Below are positions 1-8,611 of a stretch of DNA of 48,319 bases, in pieces (the first letter of the stretch is position 1; each line of letters starts with the position of its first letter). The stretch is from Betaproteobacteria bacterium. GTDB lineage: Bacteria; Pseudomonadota; Gammaproteobacteria; Burkholderiales; SG8-39. The notes under the pieces are model-generated. The model did no database searches, had not been told where the DNA came from, and worked only from the letters and a program-made list of their open reading frames with translations. A program made the position numbers and the translations under genes. The stretch spans positions 1-48,319 of the forward strand of contig JACRAS010000101.1 in assembly GCA_016234705.1 (NCBI GenBank). Direction: 5' to 3'.

Positions 1-232
1 AAATCCTACAGATCCTGAGTCTGACCATGTTCGAAACAACACCCATAAATCAATTGCTTCCAAACCCTTCGACTAATTCAGAGCCACCAATATCGCCGAT
101 CCAGGGCGTTCTCCTCTGAAAAACGTTGGGACACTACTGTGAAGGGATAAGATTTCATATTGCGAAATAGCGGCGAGCGTTTCCGGTTCATTTGCTAAGA
201 TAGCCCATTCAAGCTCTCTTTTTTCGACCGCA
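1..232. other. Upstream region with no supported gene
   Basis: This stretch is more AT-rich than what follows, and I see no gene in it that I can support. A minus-strand ORF of 93 codons (73-354) runs antisense across the SulP start. It matches no family I know and is probably chance. The SulP promoter should lie here, but no convincing -35/-10 pair stands out. Confidence 0.4.
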
Positions 233-1930
233 GTGACCACCACCGGCCATACTCTCCTCAAGCGCGTTTTCCCGTTTCTTGGCTGGCCCAGGCCGCGCGG
301 AGAAACGCTACGCGACGACGTGCTCGCGGGAATCACCGTGGCACTGGTCGTCATTCCCCAATCGCTTGCCTACGCGCAGCTCGCTGGCGTGCCGGCGTAT
401 TACGGTCTGTACGCTTCGCTGCTGCCCTCGATCGTAGGTGCGCTGTTCGGCTCATCGGCGCAGTTGTCGACAGGACCGGTGGCCCTGACCTCGCTGCTTA
501 CGGCGGCAAGCATCGCGCCGCTTGCGCCCCCCGGCAGCGATGCGTTCATCGCCCACGCGGTTCTTCTCGCCCTGTTATCGGGCCTGTTCCAGATCGGGTT
601 CGGCCTGCTGCGCATGGGCATGGCGATCAATCTGCTGTCACAACCGGTGCTGATGGGCTTCATCAACGCCGCCGCAATCATCATTGCGCTGTCCCAGTTG
701 CCGCCGCTGGTCGGAATGTCCGCCAGGCAGACCGAGCATTTCCTGCTCGACACCTGGCACGTGATCGTCAATCTCGATCTGATGCATGCCACTTCGCTCG
801 TATTCGGCGTGAGCGCAATCGCCATGCTGTTCGGTTTCAGGCGCTTCGCCCCCAGATTACCGGGCGTCCTGATCACGGTGGCGCTGCTGACGGGAATAAG
901 CTACGCGATCGGATTCGCCGGTCTCGGCGGCCGGGTGGTCGGCGCCGTTCCGCAAGGGTTCCCGCAATTCAGCGTCCCGACGATCGACTGGGAAACGACC
1001 AAGCAACTGTTGCCGGCCGCATTCGTGATCGCCCTGATCAGTTTCATGGAGGCCATGTCGAGCTGCAAGGTCATCGCGATCCAGACCAAACGCCCTTGGG
1101 ATGAAAACCAGGAATTGATCGGTCAAGGTCTGGCCAAAATCGCGGCGGCATTCAACCACACCATGCCGGTGAGCGGGTCCTTCTCCCGCTCCGCACTGAA
1201 CCTCCAGGCCAACGCCCACAGCGGCATCTCCAGCCTGGTCAGCGCCTTGGTCGTATCGCTGACCCTGCTGTTTTTCACGCCTTTGCTCTATCACCTGCCC
1301 AAACCCGTTCTGGCGGCGGTCATCATGCTGGCGGTGTTCAATCTGATCAATTTCCAAAGCTTCCGCCGGGCGTGGCGCGCCAGCCGCGACGACGGACTTG
1401 CGGCCGTCATCACCTTCGCCACGACCTTGCTGTTCGCCCCCAATATACAAGACGGGATCCTCGCCGGGATCATCGCCTCGCTCGGCCTGTTCCTGTACCG
1501 CGGAATGCGGCCACGCGTGGCGATCGTGAGCCTGCACCAAGACGGCACGCTGCGGGACGCGGCACGCTTCGACTTGCCGCCGGTGCATGAACAGATCGGC
1601 ATCCTGCGCCTCGACGCGTCGCTGAATTTCGTCACGGCGGCCGCGCTTGAGGATGCCGTGCTCAAAGTCGCACGCGACAAACCGCAGTTGAAGTTCATCC
1701 TGCTGACGGCCGGCGGCATCAACGACCTGGATGCGACCGGGGCGGAATTGCTGTTCAAGCTGTCGGAACGGCTGAGCCAGAATGGCATCACGCTGGCATT
1801 GAGCGCCGCGAAAAAGCAGGTGCAGGACGTGATCGAACGAACCGGCCTGGACGCCGCGATCGGCAGCGCGAACATCTACGCCACCGACCGGATCGCGGTC
1901 GAAGGACTGCTCGCGCGCGTAGCCGCATAG
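233..1930 (+). CDS. SulP family inorganic anion transporter with STAS domain
   Basis: Inner-membrane anion (sulfate or bicarbonate type) transporter of 565 residues, the usual length for bacterial SulP proteins. Residues 42-60 carry the family signature PQSLAYAQLAGVPAYYGLY, followed by about a dozen hydrophobic segments to about residue 420. A cytoplasmic STAS domain fills about 440-555, with the typical end-of-strand LTAGGINDLDATGAE motif. The start is a GTG; the N-terminal LLKRVFPFLGWPR matches the usual SulP beginning, so the start is probably close to right although no clear ribosome binding site precedes it. It converges on the TIGR02186/TSUP pair. Other anion exporters nearby (TSUP, YeiH-like) suggest a sulfur-oxyanion role, but the substrate cannot be read from the sequence. 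Confidence 0.93.
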   Translation: MTTTGHTLLKRVFPFLGWPRPRGETLRDDVLAGITVALVVIPQSLAYAQLAGVPAYYGLYASLLPSIVGALFGSSAQLSTGPVALTSLLTAASIAPLAPPGSDAFIAHAVLLALLSGLFQIGFGLLRMGMAINLLSQPVLMGFINAAAIIIALSQLPPLVGMSARQTEHFLLDTWHVIVNLDLMHATSLVFGVSAIAMLFGFRRFAPRLPGVLITVALLTGISYAIGFAGLGGRVVGAVPQGFPQFSVPTIDWETTKQLLPAAFVIALISFMEAMSSCKVIAIQTKRPWDENQELIGQGLAKIAAAFNHTMPVSGSFSRSALNLQANAHSGISSLVSALVVSLTLLFFTPLLYHLPKPVLAAVIMLAVFNLINFQSFRRAWRASRDDGLAAVITFATTLLFAPNIQDGILAGIIASLGLFLYRGMRPRVAIVSLHQDGTLRDAARFDLPPVHEQIGILRLDASLNFVTAAALEDAVLKVARDKPQLKFILLTAGGINDLDATGAELLFKLSERLSQNGITLALSAAKKQVQDVIERTGLDAAIGSANIYATDRIAVEGLLARVAA

Positions 1931-1970
1931 GTCGCGGCCGAAATTACGACCCGGACTCGGGCCGCGCGCC

Positions 1971-2717
1971 TTATCGCCTCCGGTAAGGAATCGCGTTCAG
2001 GACAAAACCCAGTACCATGGCCGCTAGCGTGAACAAGCTGCCGAATAACCACGGGTGGTCGTGCGCGGCATTCCAGACCCAACGCTCGATGCCTGAGAGG
2101 CGCACCCTGAAATTGCCAACGTTATGGCCGACCACTTTCCCGGATTTGACGAGCAAAGTCTCGACAGTGTAGGTCCCGATCTGCAGATCGCCCGGCAGCC
2201 GCATGTCCGCGATAAACAGCCGGTTTCCGAACACCCTGATCGCGCGGTCATCCTCGTGGTAATAGCCCTGCCTTTCCTTCAGCCGGAAAAATGCCTTGCG
2301 CCAGTCGTCCGCGGCATGCGCAGTCAACTGCGGCTCGATGCGCACCGGCACGCCTTCGAGCAGCAGTGCGTATTTCTGCTGCTCGGCCGGCGGCAGGATA
2401 GACGCGATCGGCGCGGTGGCGTAGAGGAACAGCAAACTTGGCGCGCCCGCCATTTTGACGGTGTCGCCGCCGACCCAAAACGGTCCGAGCTTGGTCTCGC
2501 GCGACAGCGTCGCCTCCTGCTGCGGCCCCACCACCTTGATGATTACGTCGCCCGGACCGATCATGGCACCCACAGCCTTCACGTCGGCTCCGGTAAAATC
2601 CGTAGAGATATCGATCTGGCTGGTTGCGGGCGCTACGACCAGCGGTTCTTCGCCCCATGACGGCGCCTGCAGCATCCAGCCGAGAACGAACAGCAGGCAG
2701 CGCGGCCAGCGTGTCAT
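1971..2717 (-). CDS. TIGR02186-type membrane-anchored periplasmic protein
   Basis: A 248-residue protein with an N-terminal signal peptide (about 1-22, MTRWPRCLLFVLGWMLQAPS), a beta-rich periplasmic body and one C-terminal transmembrane helix (LFTLAAMVLGFVLNAI) ending in RRR. This matches the TIGR02186/Alph_Pro_TM family of unknown function, which commonly sits next to TSUP exporters. Its ATG shares one base with the TSUP stop codon (TAATG), so the two are translationally coupled and probably work together. The open frame continues upstream through the TSUP gene, but that part is a shadow of TSUP in another frame. Confidence 0.8.
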   Translation of the reverse strand: MTRWPRCLLFVLGWMLQAPSWGEEPLVVAPATSQIDISTDFTGADVKAVGAMIGPGDVIIKVVGPQQEATLSRETKLGPFWVGGDTVKMAGAPSLLFLYATAPIASILPPAEQQKYALLLEGVPVRIEPQLTAHAADDWRKAFFRLKERQGYYHEDDRAIRVFGNRLFIADMRLPGDLQIGTYTVETLLVKSGKVVGHNVGNFRVRLSGIERWVWNAAHDHPWLFGSLFTLAAMVLGFVLNAIPYRRR

Positions 2718-3652
2718 TAACGCACCTCGATCGTCAAGTCGTAGATCTCGCTCGGCGGAACCACCAGGGTCGCGACCATCTTGACGGCCACCGCGACCAC
2801 GACCAGCGCGAGGATGAGACGGAGTTTTTCCGCCGGCAGGCGCGCTCCGAGCCGCGTGCCCAGCTTGGTCCCGAGCACCGAGCCGAGAATCAGAATGAGC
2901 GCGAGGAAGGGATCGACCGAATGATTGACGCCGGCCTGCATGACGCTCACCGCGGCGGTGGTGAGCAGCAACTGGAACAACGATGTGCCGACGACGATTT
3001 TGGTCGGCATCTTGAAGACATAGATCATCACCGGCACCATGATGAAACCGCCGCCCACGCCCATCAGCGAAGTCATGACGCCGACGGCTGCGCCCAATAC
3101 CAACGGCCCCACGGCCGACATGCGCACCCCTGAAGCCGGGAACGCCGTCTGCCAGGGCAGGCGTTGGATCCAGGTTTGCGGCAGCGATCTTGGAGCGGCC
3201 GTGGCGTGCGCGTCGCCTGCGACGAGTGCGCCGGCACGAATGACCGCCTGGAGCGATTCGATCAGCATGCTCACGCCAATGAAGCCGAGCAGAATGACGT
3301 AAAGAAACACGACCACGTTTCCGAACTGACCCGTGCGCAACAGCACTTTGGCGAGATAGACGCCGACACCTCCGCCCAGCCAACTGCCGATCAGCAGAAT
3401 CAGCCCCATCTTGAAGTCGATATTGCCGTGGCGCCAATGCAGGTAGCTTGCGCCCGACGCAGTGCCCGCCATCTGCGCCGCGCCGCTGGACACCGCTACA
3501 ATGGGAGGTATGCCGGTGAAAATGAGCAGCGGTGTGATCAGGAAACCGCCGCCCACCCCGACCAGACCGGAGAGAAAGCCGACCAGAGCGCCGTACAGCG
3601 AGATCAAGACAACATTTACGTCCATATGCGCGATCGGCAGGAATAATTCCAT
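2717..3652 (-). CDS. TSUP family sulfite/sulfonate exporter (TauE/SafE type)
   Basis: Integral membrane protein of 311 residues with two repeats of the TSUP signature, GALVGFLSGLVGVGGGF near residue 20 and GVMTSLMGVGGGFIMVP in the second half. The family exports sulfite, sulfoacetate or related organosulfur anions. The chosen start gives an N-terminus MELFLPIAHMDVNV, like related proteins that begin with M-x-x-x-LPIA; the frame stays open 51 codons further upstream but that extension does not look like family sequence. It is transcribed away from the SGNH esterase gene, so the promoters of both share 3653-3767. TIGR02186 follows with a one-base overlap. Confidence 0.88.
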   Translation of the reverse strand: MELFLPIAHMDVNVVLISLYGALVGFLSGLVGVGGGFLITPLLIFTGIPPIVAVSSGAAQMAGTASGASYLHWRHGNIDFKMGLILLIGSWLGGGVGVYLAKVLLRTGQFGNVVVFLYVILLGFIGVSMLIESLQAVIRAGALVAGDAHATAAPRSLPQTWIQRLPWQTAFPASGVRMSAVGPLVLGAAVGVMTSLMGVGGGFIMVPVMIYVFKMPTKIVVGTSLFQLLLTTAAVSVMQAGVNHSVDPFLALILILGSVLGTKLGTRLGARLPAEKLRLILALVVVAVAVKMVATLVVPPSEIYDLTIEVR

Positions 3653-3767
3653 GAGAGCATCCGCAGTTGAAAACAGGAAGTCGAAGAAAGTAGTTATTTT
3701 ACCCGCTACGCGGCAACGCTCGGCAGGTGCTGAACGCGTTATCGCCATAACCATCGGGACAGCAGTC

Positions 3768-4442
3768 ATGAAATTCATTAGCGACACCGCCGGCCGCGCC
3801 CGCATTCGTGGCTACGGCCTTCAGCGCGCGAGCGCGAGGTTGCACATCGCGGCGCTGATGCTCGTCGCCTGCGCCATGGCCGGCTGCGGCGGCGGCGCAC
3901 CCAAGCTATCCAAACTGCCCGCCGACGCCGTCGTGCTCGCCTTCGGCGACAGTCTCACTTTCGGCACCGGCGCGCAACCCGAAGCGAGCTACCCGGCAAT
4001 CCTGGAGAAACTCATCGGGCGCAAGGTGTGGAGCGCGGGCGTGCCGGGCGAAGTGAGCGCAGCCGGCCTGGCGCGCTTGCCCTCGGAGCTCGATTACTAC
4101 CATCCCAAGTTGCTCATCCTGTGCCACGGCGGCAACGATTTCCTGCGCAAGCTCGGCGATGCCCAGGCGGCGGAAAACCTGCGCGCGATGATCCGGCTCG
4201 CCAGGCAAAAGGACATGGAGGTGGTGCTCGTCGCCGTGCCCAAGCCGGGACTGTTCCCCTCGCCGCCCGATTTCTACGCCGAGATCGCGAAGGAATTCGG
4301 CTTGCCCTACGAGGACGCGGCGTTGAAGGCAATCCTGCGCGACAACGAGCTGAAATCCGATATCGCGCATCCCAACGCCAGGGGATACGCCAAGCTCGCC
4401 GAAGCGATCGCGGCGCTGTTGAAAAAAAGCGGCGCCGTATAG
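3768..4442 (+). CDS. SGNH/GDSL-type arylesterase or lysophospholipase, lipoprotein
   Basis: Predicted esterase of 224 residues in the TesA-like SGNH group. All blocks are visible: GDS with the nucleophile Ser62, block II GVPGE near 91-95, block III GGND (Asn123) and block V DIAH with Asp198 and His201. The N-terminus holds a long arginine-rich stretch, then a hydrophobic core ending in a lipobox-like MAGC with Cys40, so the mature enzyme is probably a lipoprotein facing the periplasm. The long n-region is unusual; a start at the ATG for residue 31 would leave too short a signal. An SDR gene follows in the same direction after 73 bases. Confidence 0.85.
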   Translation: MKFISDTAGRARIRGYGLQRASARLHIAALMLVACAMAGCGGGAPKLSKLPADAVVLAFGDSLTFGTGAQPEASYPAILEKLIGRKVWSAGVPGEVSAAGLARLPSELDYYHPKLLILCHGGNDFLRKLGDAQAAENLRAMIRLARQKDMEVVLVAVPKPGLFPSPPDFYAEIAKEFGLPYEDAALKAILRDNELKSDIAHPNARGYAKLAEAIAALLKKSGAV

Positions 4443-4515
4443 CCTCCACTGCAACTTTCGGCAAGAATCATCTAACGGTGCGAGAATCGCGGCTCGATTT
4501 AACCAGGAGCGAAGC

Positions 4516-5271
4516 ATGTTCGATCTGACAGGCAAAGTCGCGCTGATCACCGGCTCGACCAAGGGCATAGGCAAGTCGATCGCCGAGGAGATGGCGAAAG
4601 CGGGCGCCAAGGTGGTGATCTCCAGCCGCAAGGCCGAAGCCTGCGTGGAAGTGACCAAGGAACTCACCGGCAAAGGCTACGAGGCGATCTCGCTGCCCTG
4701 CAACATCGCGCACAAGGAGCAGTTGCAGCAACTGGTCGACGCGACGATGAAGCAGTGGGGGAAAATCGACATCCTGGTGTGCAACGCCGCTGCCAACCCG
4801 GTGTACGGGCCGACGGCGCAGGCTGGCGACCAGGCCTTCGATAAAATCATGGGCAACAACATAAAAAGCAACTGGTGGCTGTGCAATATGGTGATACCGC
4901 AGATGGCCGAACGCAAAGACGGCGTGGTGATCATCATCTCCAGCATCGGCGCGCTCAAGGGCAATACCGTGATCGGACTGTATGGCGTGTCCAAGGCCGC
5001 CGACACGGCGTTGGTGAGAAACTACGCCTGCGAGTGGGGGCCGTTCAACATCCGTGTCAACGCGATTCTGCCAGGCCTGATAAAGACCGATTTCGCCAGG
5101 GCACTGTGGGAAAACGACAAGGCACGCAAGGCACGCGAGGCGATGACGCCGCTCCGGCGCCTGGGCGAACCCGGGGAAATCGGCGGCATCGCGGTGTTCC
5201 TCGCCTCCAGGGCGGGCAGTTTCATCACCGGCCAAATGATCATCGCCGACGGCGGCGTGACCATCGCCTGA
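4516..5271 (+). CDS. SDR family NAD(P)-dependent oxidoreductase
   Basis: Classical short-chain dehydrogenase of 251 residues. The cofactor motif TGSTKGIG occupies 12-19, the NAAAN motif is near 90-94, and the catalytic set is Asn115, Ser143, Tyr156 and Lys160 (YGVSK). The C-terminal LGEPGEIGG and GQMIIADGG motifs are typical of FabG-like and dehydrogenase/reductase SDR4-like proteins. An AGGAG ribosome binding site lies 7 bases before the ATG. It could share a transcript with the upstream esterase. The substrate is unknown. Confidence 0.92.
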   Translation: MFDLTGKVALITGSTKGIGKSIAEEMAKAGAKVVISSRKAEACVEVTKELTGKGYEAISLPCNIAHKEQLQQLVDATMKQWGKIDILVCNAAANPVYGPTAQAGDQAFDKIMGNNIKSNWWLCNMVIPQMAERKDGVVIIISSIGALKGNTVIGLYGVSKAADTALVRNYACEWGPFNIRVNAILPGLIKTDFARALWENDKARKAREAMTPLRRLGEPGEIGGIAVFLASRAGSFITGQMIIADGGVTIA

Positions 5272-5454
5272 AGTTGATGCGATAAGCCCAACCAGTCAAG
5301 TAGTGTTGGTCGGCGGAGAAGTTCCAGCCGGTGACGAGGAGTTGCCGGAAGCGCTGCTTCGTCCAGCGCCACGGCGGATTCGATCCCCGGCCGCGTTCAT
5401 GTCGATCGCCATGTTCAGGATCCTGAGCGATCCCGGTTGCCCGTTCAGACGCCC

Positions 5455-5496
5455 TCAAACCCCATTCGACAATTTTCAAACCCCATTGGACAATCT
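5455..5496. repeat. Tandem 21-bp direct repeat (2 copies)
   Basis: Two adjacent units, TCAAACCCCATTCGACAATT(T) and TCAAACCCCATTGGACAATC(T), agree at 19 of 21 positions. They lie just upstream of the candidate promoter. Such repeats could be operator half-sites or the decayed multi-repeat end of an IS21-like element. The latter is only a resemblance from memory. Confidence 0.6.
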
Positions 5497-5503
5497 TATA
5501 GAG

Positions 5504-5531
5504 TTGACTTCGGTGTGGGAGCGACTAACAT
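5504..5531 (+). promoter_or_regulatory. Candidate sigma70 promoter for the YeiH-like exporter
   Basis: TTGACT (5504-5509) and TAACAT (5526-5531) are separated by 16 bp, fair matches to -35 and -10 boxes in otherwise GC-rich DNA. They lie directly downstream of the 21-bp repeats and about 185 bp before the exporter ATG. Confidence 0.4.
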
Positions 5532-5599
5532 GCTGCGTATCCGCCTGCGCCTCGTTGGTCAAAAAGGGGCCAGTCGGGTGGTCTGGAGTTGTCAGGGAG

Positions 5600-5616
5600 C
5601 CGGTGTGATACACCGG
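5600..5616 (+). other. Perfect hairpin in the 5' leader of the YeiH-like gene
   Basis: CCGGTGT-GAT-ACACCGG forms a 7-bp perfect stem with a 3-base loop about 100 bases before the start codon. No U-run follows, so it is not an intrinsic terminator. I could not match the leader to a known riboswitch. Confidence 0.35.
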
Positions 5617-5715
5617 TGAGAAGGATATTCTGCGCCGAACTTCCGGGGGCAGGTGCCGTCAGTCTGGCGCTAACGCGAAGCACAGGGAAAAGGCCAAAAA
5701 GAGGAGGGGATATCC

Positions 5716-7251
5716 ATGGCTGCTCAAAAGTGGCGGACGGAAGACTGGGTCGCGGTCTATCTCGGTTTTCTCATCATCATTCTCACGCTTGTGGCGTTCA
5801 GTGGGAAGTTCGTAGACCTGAAGTCCGCCGGTTCCACGTTCCGGTGGACCATGGACACGCAGCTCGCGGCGCGCGCGCCGGCCTGGGGCGCGCAGCTCGA
5901 CGGCGTGATCAAGGGGGCGGAGAGCAAGGGCGACAAGGGCAAGGAGCTTGCCGCCAAGGCCGGCGAGCTGAAGGCGGCCCTGCAGACGAACGAGCGCAAG
6001 GTGATCGAGAAGTCCGCGGGCGAGGTCGCCAAGGCAGCCGGCAAGGGCACCGTCGCCGCAACACTGGGCGACGACATCAAGGGCCATGCGGCGGCAAACG
6101 TCGAAGCGAAGGTCTTGACCTGGACCAACCTTTCCAAGGTGGTGTCCATCGGTATCGTGTGGTTCGTCGTCGCAATACTCGGCATGTGGTTGATCGGGGG
6201 CAAGGTCGCGCCGGGTTTCCTTATCGGTTTTCCGATCGTGTTCGCGCTCGCCTGGTTCGCCCGCTTTCTCGCCGGCAACGGCCTGTTCATCGATTACGGC
6301 ATCGAATACGTGATTTTCGCGCTGTTCCTCGGGCTGCTGATCAGCAACACGGTCGGGGTGCCGGAGTGGATGAAGCCGGCGGTGCAGACGGAGTTCTATA
6401 TCAAGACCGGGCTGGTCATCCTGGGAACGGCATTGCTGCTGCTCGAGATCCTGCAGTACGGCGCCCTGGGCATCATACAGGCGGTCATTGTCGTGTTCTT
6501 CGTCTGGTACTTCTGCTTCTGGCTCTGCCGCAAGCTCCGGGTGGACGATGATTTCGCGGCGATGCTGTCCTCGTCGGTCGCCATCTGCGGCGTGTCGGCG
6601 GCGATCGCCACCTGTGGCGCGATCGCGGGCGACAAGAAGAAGCTGTCCTACGTGACCTCGCTGGTGCTGATCTGCGCGGTGCCGATGATGATCATCCAGC
6701 CCTGGGTGATCAAGAACTTCGGCATCCCGGAAATCGTCGGTGGCGCATGGCTAGGCGGCACGCTCGATACCAGCGCCACCGTGGTGGCGGCGGGAGCGCT
6801 GGTCAGCGACACGGCGATGAAAGTCGGTGTCATCGTCAAGTTCGCGCAGAACGCGCTGATCGGCGTGGCGGCCTTCATCCTGGTTGTGTGGTGGACGTTC
6901 AAGGCCGGCGCGGAGCCGGGAGGCGAGAAACCGAGCGCGGGCATCATCTGGGAGCGCTTCCCCAAGTTCGTTCTCGGTTTCATCGTCGCATCGGCCCTGT
7001 TCTCCTTCGTCATCCCCGAGGGCATGGTGAGCGGCACCAAAGGCGCATTCGGCGAATTCCGCACCTGGTGGTTCGCCATGGCGTTCCTGTGCATCGGCCT
7101 GGAGACCCGATTTGGCGATCTGCTCACCATGGAAGGCGGCCGGCCGGCGCTGGCGTTCGTCACCGCGCAGATCTTCAACATCTTCTTTACCCTGATACTC
7201 GCCTATATCATCTTCGGCGGTATGATCTTCCCGGTGCCGGAGTTCAAGTAG
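5716..7251 (+). CDS. YeiH/PSE family putative sulfate exporter with inserted soluble domain
   Basis: Membrane protein of 511 residues. From about residue 135 on it reads as the YeiH family (Cons_hypoth698), with about ten transmembrane segments and the conserved SSSVAICGVSAAIATCGAI and GAWLGGTLDTSATVVAAGAL stretches. YeiH itself is about 350 residues. Here a first helix (12-32) is followed by about 95 charged Ala/Lys/Glu-rich residues (about 35-130), likely a helical periplasmic or coiled-coil insert, before the transmembrane core. The ribosome binding site GAGGAGGGG lies just before the ATG. The role as an anion or sulfate exporter is inferred from the family; nearby SulP and TSUP genes agree with it. 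Confidence 0.85.
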   Translation: MAAQKWRTEDWVAVYLGFLIIILTLVAFSGKFVDLKSAGSTFRWTMDTQLAARAPAWGAQLDGVIKGAESKGDKGKELAAKAGELKAALQTNERKVIEKSAGEVAKAAGKGTVAATLGDDIKGHAAANVEAKVLTWTNLSKVVSIGIVWFVVAILGMWLIGGKVAPGFLIGFPIVFALAWFARFLAGNGLFIDYGIEYVIFALFLGLLISNTVGVPEWMKPAVQTEFYIKTGLVILGTALLLLEILQYGALGIIQAVIVVFFVWYFCFWLCRKLRVDDDFAAMLSSSVAICGVSAAIATCGAIAGDKKKLSYVTSLVLICAVPMMIIQPWVIKNFGIPEIVGGAWLGGTLDTSATVVAAGALVSDTAMKVGVIVKFAQNALIGVAAFILVVWWTFKAGAEPGGEKPSAGIIWERFPKFVLGFIVASALFSFVIPEGMVSGTKGAFGEFRTWWFAMAFLCIGLETRFGDLLTMEGGRPALAFVTAQIFNIFFTLILAYIIFGGMIFPVPEFK

Positions 7252-7337
7252 CCGCTGTACGGCGCCATCGAGCCCCGCGCGAAGGCGGCTGAGCCGCCGC
7301 CCTCGCGCAGTCTATCGCTTGGTATGCAGGCACCGCG

Positions 7338-8438
7338 ATGGCGCCGACGGTAAAGCAGCTCGTAAGCTGGATCAAAGGGCACGATGCGGCGCGCCCCTTC
7401 GAGGCGTTCCAGGTCGAGGTCACCTCGCGCTGCAACCTCAAGTGCGTGATGTGTCCGGTCACCGTGCTGGCCGATCGTTGGCCTGCGCGCGACATGTCGT
7501 GGGAGACGTTCGGGCGGATCGCCTTGGCGTTCGAGCGCGCGAAATGTGTCCACTTGCAGGGCTGGGGCGAACCGCTGCTTCACCGGCGCGTCTTCGACAT
7601 GATCGCGCGCGCGAAGAGCGCCGGCTGCCGCGTCGGCTTCACCACCAACGGCACGCGGCTTACGCGCGCGAACGGCACGCGGCTGCTCGACCTCGGACTG
7701 GACCTCCTCGCGGTGTCGATCGCCGGCGCAAGCGCCGCCACCCATGAGGCAATCCGGGTCGGGTCGGATTTCGCCAGGCTGGTCGAGAATCTGCGGCGGT
7801 TCCTGCGACTTCGGCGCGAAAGGGGGTACACGCGGCCGAAAGTCCAGGTCTTCTACCTCATGACGAGCGCCAATTTCGCCGAGTTGCCGCGCGCGGTCGA
7901 GCTCGCCGCGGACCTCGGTGCCGACGAGCTGGTCGCGACCAATCTCGACTACGTGATCACGGCCAAGCTCGATGAGCTGAGGGCCTATTCGAGCTCGCCT
8001 CCCGCGCCGGCGTACGCCGATGCGCTCGAGCAGGCGCACCGCGTGGCGCGACGCACCGGCATCGCGTTCCGCCCGCACCGGTTACAGTTCACCGAAATGG
8101 CGGTGTGCGACCTCAACCCATTGAGGATTCTGTTCGTCTCGGCCGATGGCGAAGTGTCGCCGTGCGTGTATTCATCGCCCCTGGTGCGGTCCGAAATTCC
8201 GCGCGTGTTCGAGGGCCGGCCGGTCGAGGTTCCGGTGGTAAGCTTTGGCAACGTGAACGATCGGTCCCTGATGAAAATCTGGGAAGGAGCGGCATACCGC
8301 GAATTCCGCCAGCGATTCTCCCGGCGCATAGCGGGTGTCTCCGCCATGATGTTCGGTGCCGCCCGCGCCGTGGCTCCGGTGGAGGAGTCGCCGGAGCCGG
8401 ACGCGTGCCGCAGCTGTGCCAAGCGGTACGGCGTCTGA
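7338..8438 (+). CDS. Radical SAM/SPASM domain protein
   Basis: A 366-residue radical SAM enzyme. The [4Fe-4S] motif CNLKCVMC uses Cys32, Cys36 and Cys39, followed by the GWGEPLLH and TTNGTRL motifs of the SAM barrel. The C-terminal part has a SPASM-like region, with Cys in AVCDL, VSPCVYSS and a final CRSC, which usually binds auxiliary iron-sulfur clusters and handles peptide or protein substrates. No small precursor peptide gene is obvious beside it, so the substrate is unknown. It starts 86 bases after the YeiH-like gene and has no strong ribosome binding site. Confidence 0.85.
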   Translation: MAPTVKQLVSWIKGHDAARPFEAFQVEVTSRCNLKCVMCPVTVLADRWPARDMSWETFGRIALAFERAKCVHLQGWGEPLLHRRVFDMIARAKSAGCRVGFTTNGTRLTRANGTRLLDLGLDLLAVSIAGASAATHEAIRVGSDFARLVENLRRFLRLRRERGYTRPKVQVFYLMTSANFAELPRAVELAADLGADELVATNLDYVITAKLDELRAYSSSPPAPAYADALEQAHRVARRTGIAFRPHRLQFTEMAVCDLNPLRILFVSADGEVSPCVYSSPLVRSEIPRVFEGRPVEVPVVSFGNVNDRSLMKIWEGAAYREFRQRFSRRIAGVSAMMFGAARAVAPVEESPEPDACRSCAKRYGV

Positions 8439-8574
8439 ACGAGAAGGCGTCAAGCGTCAGGAACTGGTCCGGGCTGGGTTCGACGAACAGCTAAGCGTGA
8501 CCCGATACCGGGCTGGACCTCGCGCCTGTTCTCGACGTAGAGGGACCTCCGGATGACCTGCGAGGTGGAGAACC

Positions 8575-8608
8575 GCGAGGGGCGCGATTTAAGTCGCCGC
8601 GCATAAAG
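8575..8608. repeat. Short repeat resembling the tail beside hairpin copy 2
   Basis: The segment CGAGGGGCGCGATTTAAGTC and following bases resemble 11653-11687 at most of about 33 positions, and most differences are transitions. Both lie directly downstream of the stop codon of a minus-strand gene (LysR here, the TVP38-reductase fusion there). This suggests a dispersed intergenic repeat with at least two copies in the window. Confidence 0.5.
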
Positions 8609-8611
8609 CAC

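Larger units (their letters stand above)
5272..5715. other. 444-bp intergenic region: direct repeats, candidate promoter, hairpin leader
   Basis: No gene is supported here. It holds a 21-bp tandem direct repeat (5455-5496), a possible sigma70 promoter (5504-5531) and a perfect 7-bp hairpin (5600-5616), leaving about 180 bases of leader before the YeiH-like gene. The minus-strand stretch 5300-5440 could be a decayed coding remnant but I do not recognise it. Confidence 0.5.

Noticed and set aside
2718..3437. Upstream part of the 488-codon minus-strand frame
   Set aside because: Only the part after 2717 is a protein with signal peptide and family features; the upstream part overlaps TSUP in a different frame.
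5530..5715. Known riboswitch before the YeiH-like gene
   Set aside because: I tried TPP, cobalamin and molybdenum cofactor patterns by eye; none of the conserved cores fits.
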